From Nitrosopumilaceae archaeon (lineage in GTDB: Archaea; Thermoproteota; Nitrososphaeria; Nitrososphaerales; Nitrosopumilaceae), in contig DUJB01000041.1 in the NCBI GenBank assembly GCA_013330055.1, positions 2,473 through 8,679 on the forward strand: a stretch of DNA of 6,207 nucleotides, in the 5' to 3' direction. Each line of letters starts with the position of its first letter. Within the stretch, counting starts at the first letter, position 1. Under the pieces are notes generated by a model that worked only from the letters and a program-made list of their open reading frames with translations, did no database searches and was not told where the DNA came from. Shown piece by piece: positions 5,204-6,207 of this stretch. The position numbers were made by a program, and so were the translations under genes.

Positions 5204-6207
5204 ATGCAAAGATCGAAAACAACGTTTGGGGATGCATGCATAGAGATTTCTCAGAATCTTCTTGCTCTGAAAAACCCAACAAGAAATGATGTAAAAAAAG
5301 AAATTAAAAAAATATGTGTCAAATATTCGTTAGAAAGGATACCAAGAAATTATGAGATATTAGCAGAAGTGCAAGGTATAGAGTTTACAAAGTTACAAAA
5401 AGCGTTGATACGAAAACCTGTTAAAACCGCTTCAGGTGTTGCGGTGATAGCTCTAATGCCAAAACCATATGCTTGTCCACATGGCCGCTGCACATACTGC
5501 CCAGGAGGAATTGAATATAATTCACCAAACAGTTACACTGGAAGAGAACCATCTACACAAAATGCAATAGAAAACAACTATGATCCGAAAAAACAGATTC
5601 TTGAAAAGCTTGCCAAATTGCAAGCATATGGCCACGATGTAACCAAGCTTGAACTTGTGATAGTTGGCGGAACATTTCTTTTCATGCCTCAAGAATATCA
5701 ATATGATTTCATTAAATCGTGTTATGACGCAATAAACGGGGTTGATTCATCAGATTTAGAATCGGCCAAAAAAAATAATGAATTAGCGAAAATACGAAGC
5801 GTTGGATTTACGATAGAGACCAAACCTGATTATTGCAAGAAACAACATGTGGATTGGATGTTAGATTATGGCATTACACGAGTTGAGATAGGCGTACAAT
5901 GTCTACATGAAAGAGTGTATGAGATTGTAAATCGTGGTCATAACCTGCATGATGTGATCGAATCATTTCAGATTGCAAAGGACGCAGGATACAAGATTGT
6001 TTCCCATATGATGCCAGGTCTTCCAACAATGACCCCAGAAGAAGATATTTCTGATTTTAAGAGACTGTTTGACGACCCATCTTTTAGACCAGATATGTTA
6101 AAGATTTATCCCACCCTTGTCATTGAAGGAACACCACTTTACCAATCTTACAAAGATGGGAGATATGCTCCGTACTCTGATCAAGACATGATCAGAGTTC
6201 TTACCGA
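5204..6207 (+). CDS. elp3: Elp3, tRNA uridine(34) carboxymethyl-forming radical SAM/acetyltransferase (3' end outside window)
   Basis: The frame is open from the ATG at 5204 to the window end and gives 334 residues of a protein usually about 520 long. Elp3 uses SAM and acetyl-CoA to add a carboxymethyl group to wobble uridine U34 of tRNA. In archaea it works without the other Elongator subunits known in eukaryotes. The visible part has the N-terminal tRNA-binding region (about 1-75, rich in Lys/Arg), then the radical SAM domain with the Cx4CxxC cluster motif CPHGRCTYCPGG (C91, C96, C99), NNYDPKKQ (124-131), IVGGTFLFMP (153-162), TIETKPDYC (203-211), ITRVEIGVQ (224-232), VNRGH (242-246) and SHMMPGLP (267-274). 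The C-terminal acetyltransferase (GNAT) domain should lie beyond the end. The N-terminal start is supported by a TATA-like box 27 bp upstream. No frameshift or lost motif is seen. Confidence 0.95.
   Translation, partial: MQRSKTTFGDACIEISQNLLALKNPTRNDVKKEIKKICVKYSLERIPRNYEILAEVQGIEFTKLQKALIRKPVKTASGVAVIALMPKPYACPHGRCTYCPGGIEYNSPNSYTGREPSTQNAIENNYDPKKQILEKLAKLQAYGHDVTKLELVIVGGTFLFMPQEYQYDFIKSCYDAINGVDSSDLESAKKNNELAKIRSVGFTIETKPDYCKKQHVDWMLDYGITRVEIGVQCLHERVYEIVNRGHNLHDVIESFQIAKDAGYKIVSHMMPGLPTMTPEEDISDFKRLFDDPSFRPDMLKIYPTLVIEGTPLYQSYKDGRYAPYSDQDMIRVLT

Noticed and set aside
1..6207. Mobile element, CRISPR array, tRNA or rRNA
   Set aside because: I found no transposase, terminal repeats, spaced direct repeats or cloverleaf-like sequence. 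Codon use and base composition look even across the window.

Overview
This is an AT-rich stretch of archaeal chromosome, most likely from a marine ammonia-oxidising thaumarchaeon (Nitrososphaerota, Nitrosopumilus-like). The assignment rests on several signs read together: a coenzyme F420 biosynthesis gene (cofH), a stand-alone archaeal Elp3, a free-standing Lrp/AsnC RAM-domain protein, a small archaeal winged-helix protein, frequent TTG start codons, and TATA-like boxes centred about 26-27 bp upstream of start codons, as in leaderless archaeal mRNAs. No match was run against a database, so the lineage is inferred.

Layout from left to right. Positions 1-408 (+) hold the C-terminal third of cofH. 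It is followed with no gap by a PmbA/TldE-like gene (409-1767, +). That gene ends tail to tail on a Na+/Ca2+-exchanger-family membrane protein (1764-2771, -), and the two stop codons share the palindrome TTAA. Upstream of the exchanger on the same strand is an 85-codon stand-alone RAM-domain protein (2822-3079, -). It is divergent from a 114-codon winged-helix protein (3177-3521, +). The 97-bp divergent spacer carries two perfect inverted repeats, one close to each gene. Next come an unrecognised 122-codon protein (3573-3941, -), a 161-bp AT-rich divergent spacer, purM (4103-5125, +) and the N-terminal two thirds of elp3 (5204 to the window end, +).

Functionally the window is mostly housekeeping: F420 side-chain-ring assembly (CofH), the non-catalytic partner of the TldD/TldE peptidase, cation transport, purine synthesis (PurM) and tRNA wobble-uridine modification (Elp3). 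I see no mobile element, CRISPR array, rRNA or tRNA, and no sign of a large undescribed system. The parts that most deserve a second look are the regulatory module at about 2770-3520 (RAM protein, winged-helix protein, two inverted repeats, exchanger), the atypical ion-site residues and His-rich loop of the exchanger, the in-frame TAG|TTG junction between cofH and the tldE-like gene, and the very regular leaderless promoter spacing with TTG starts.
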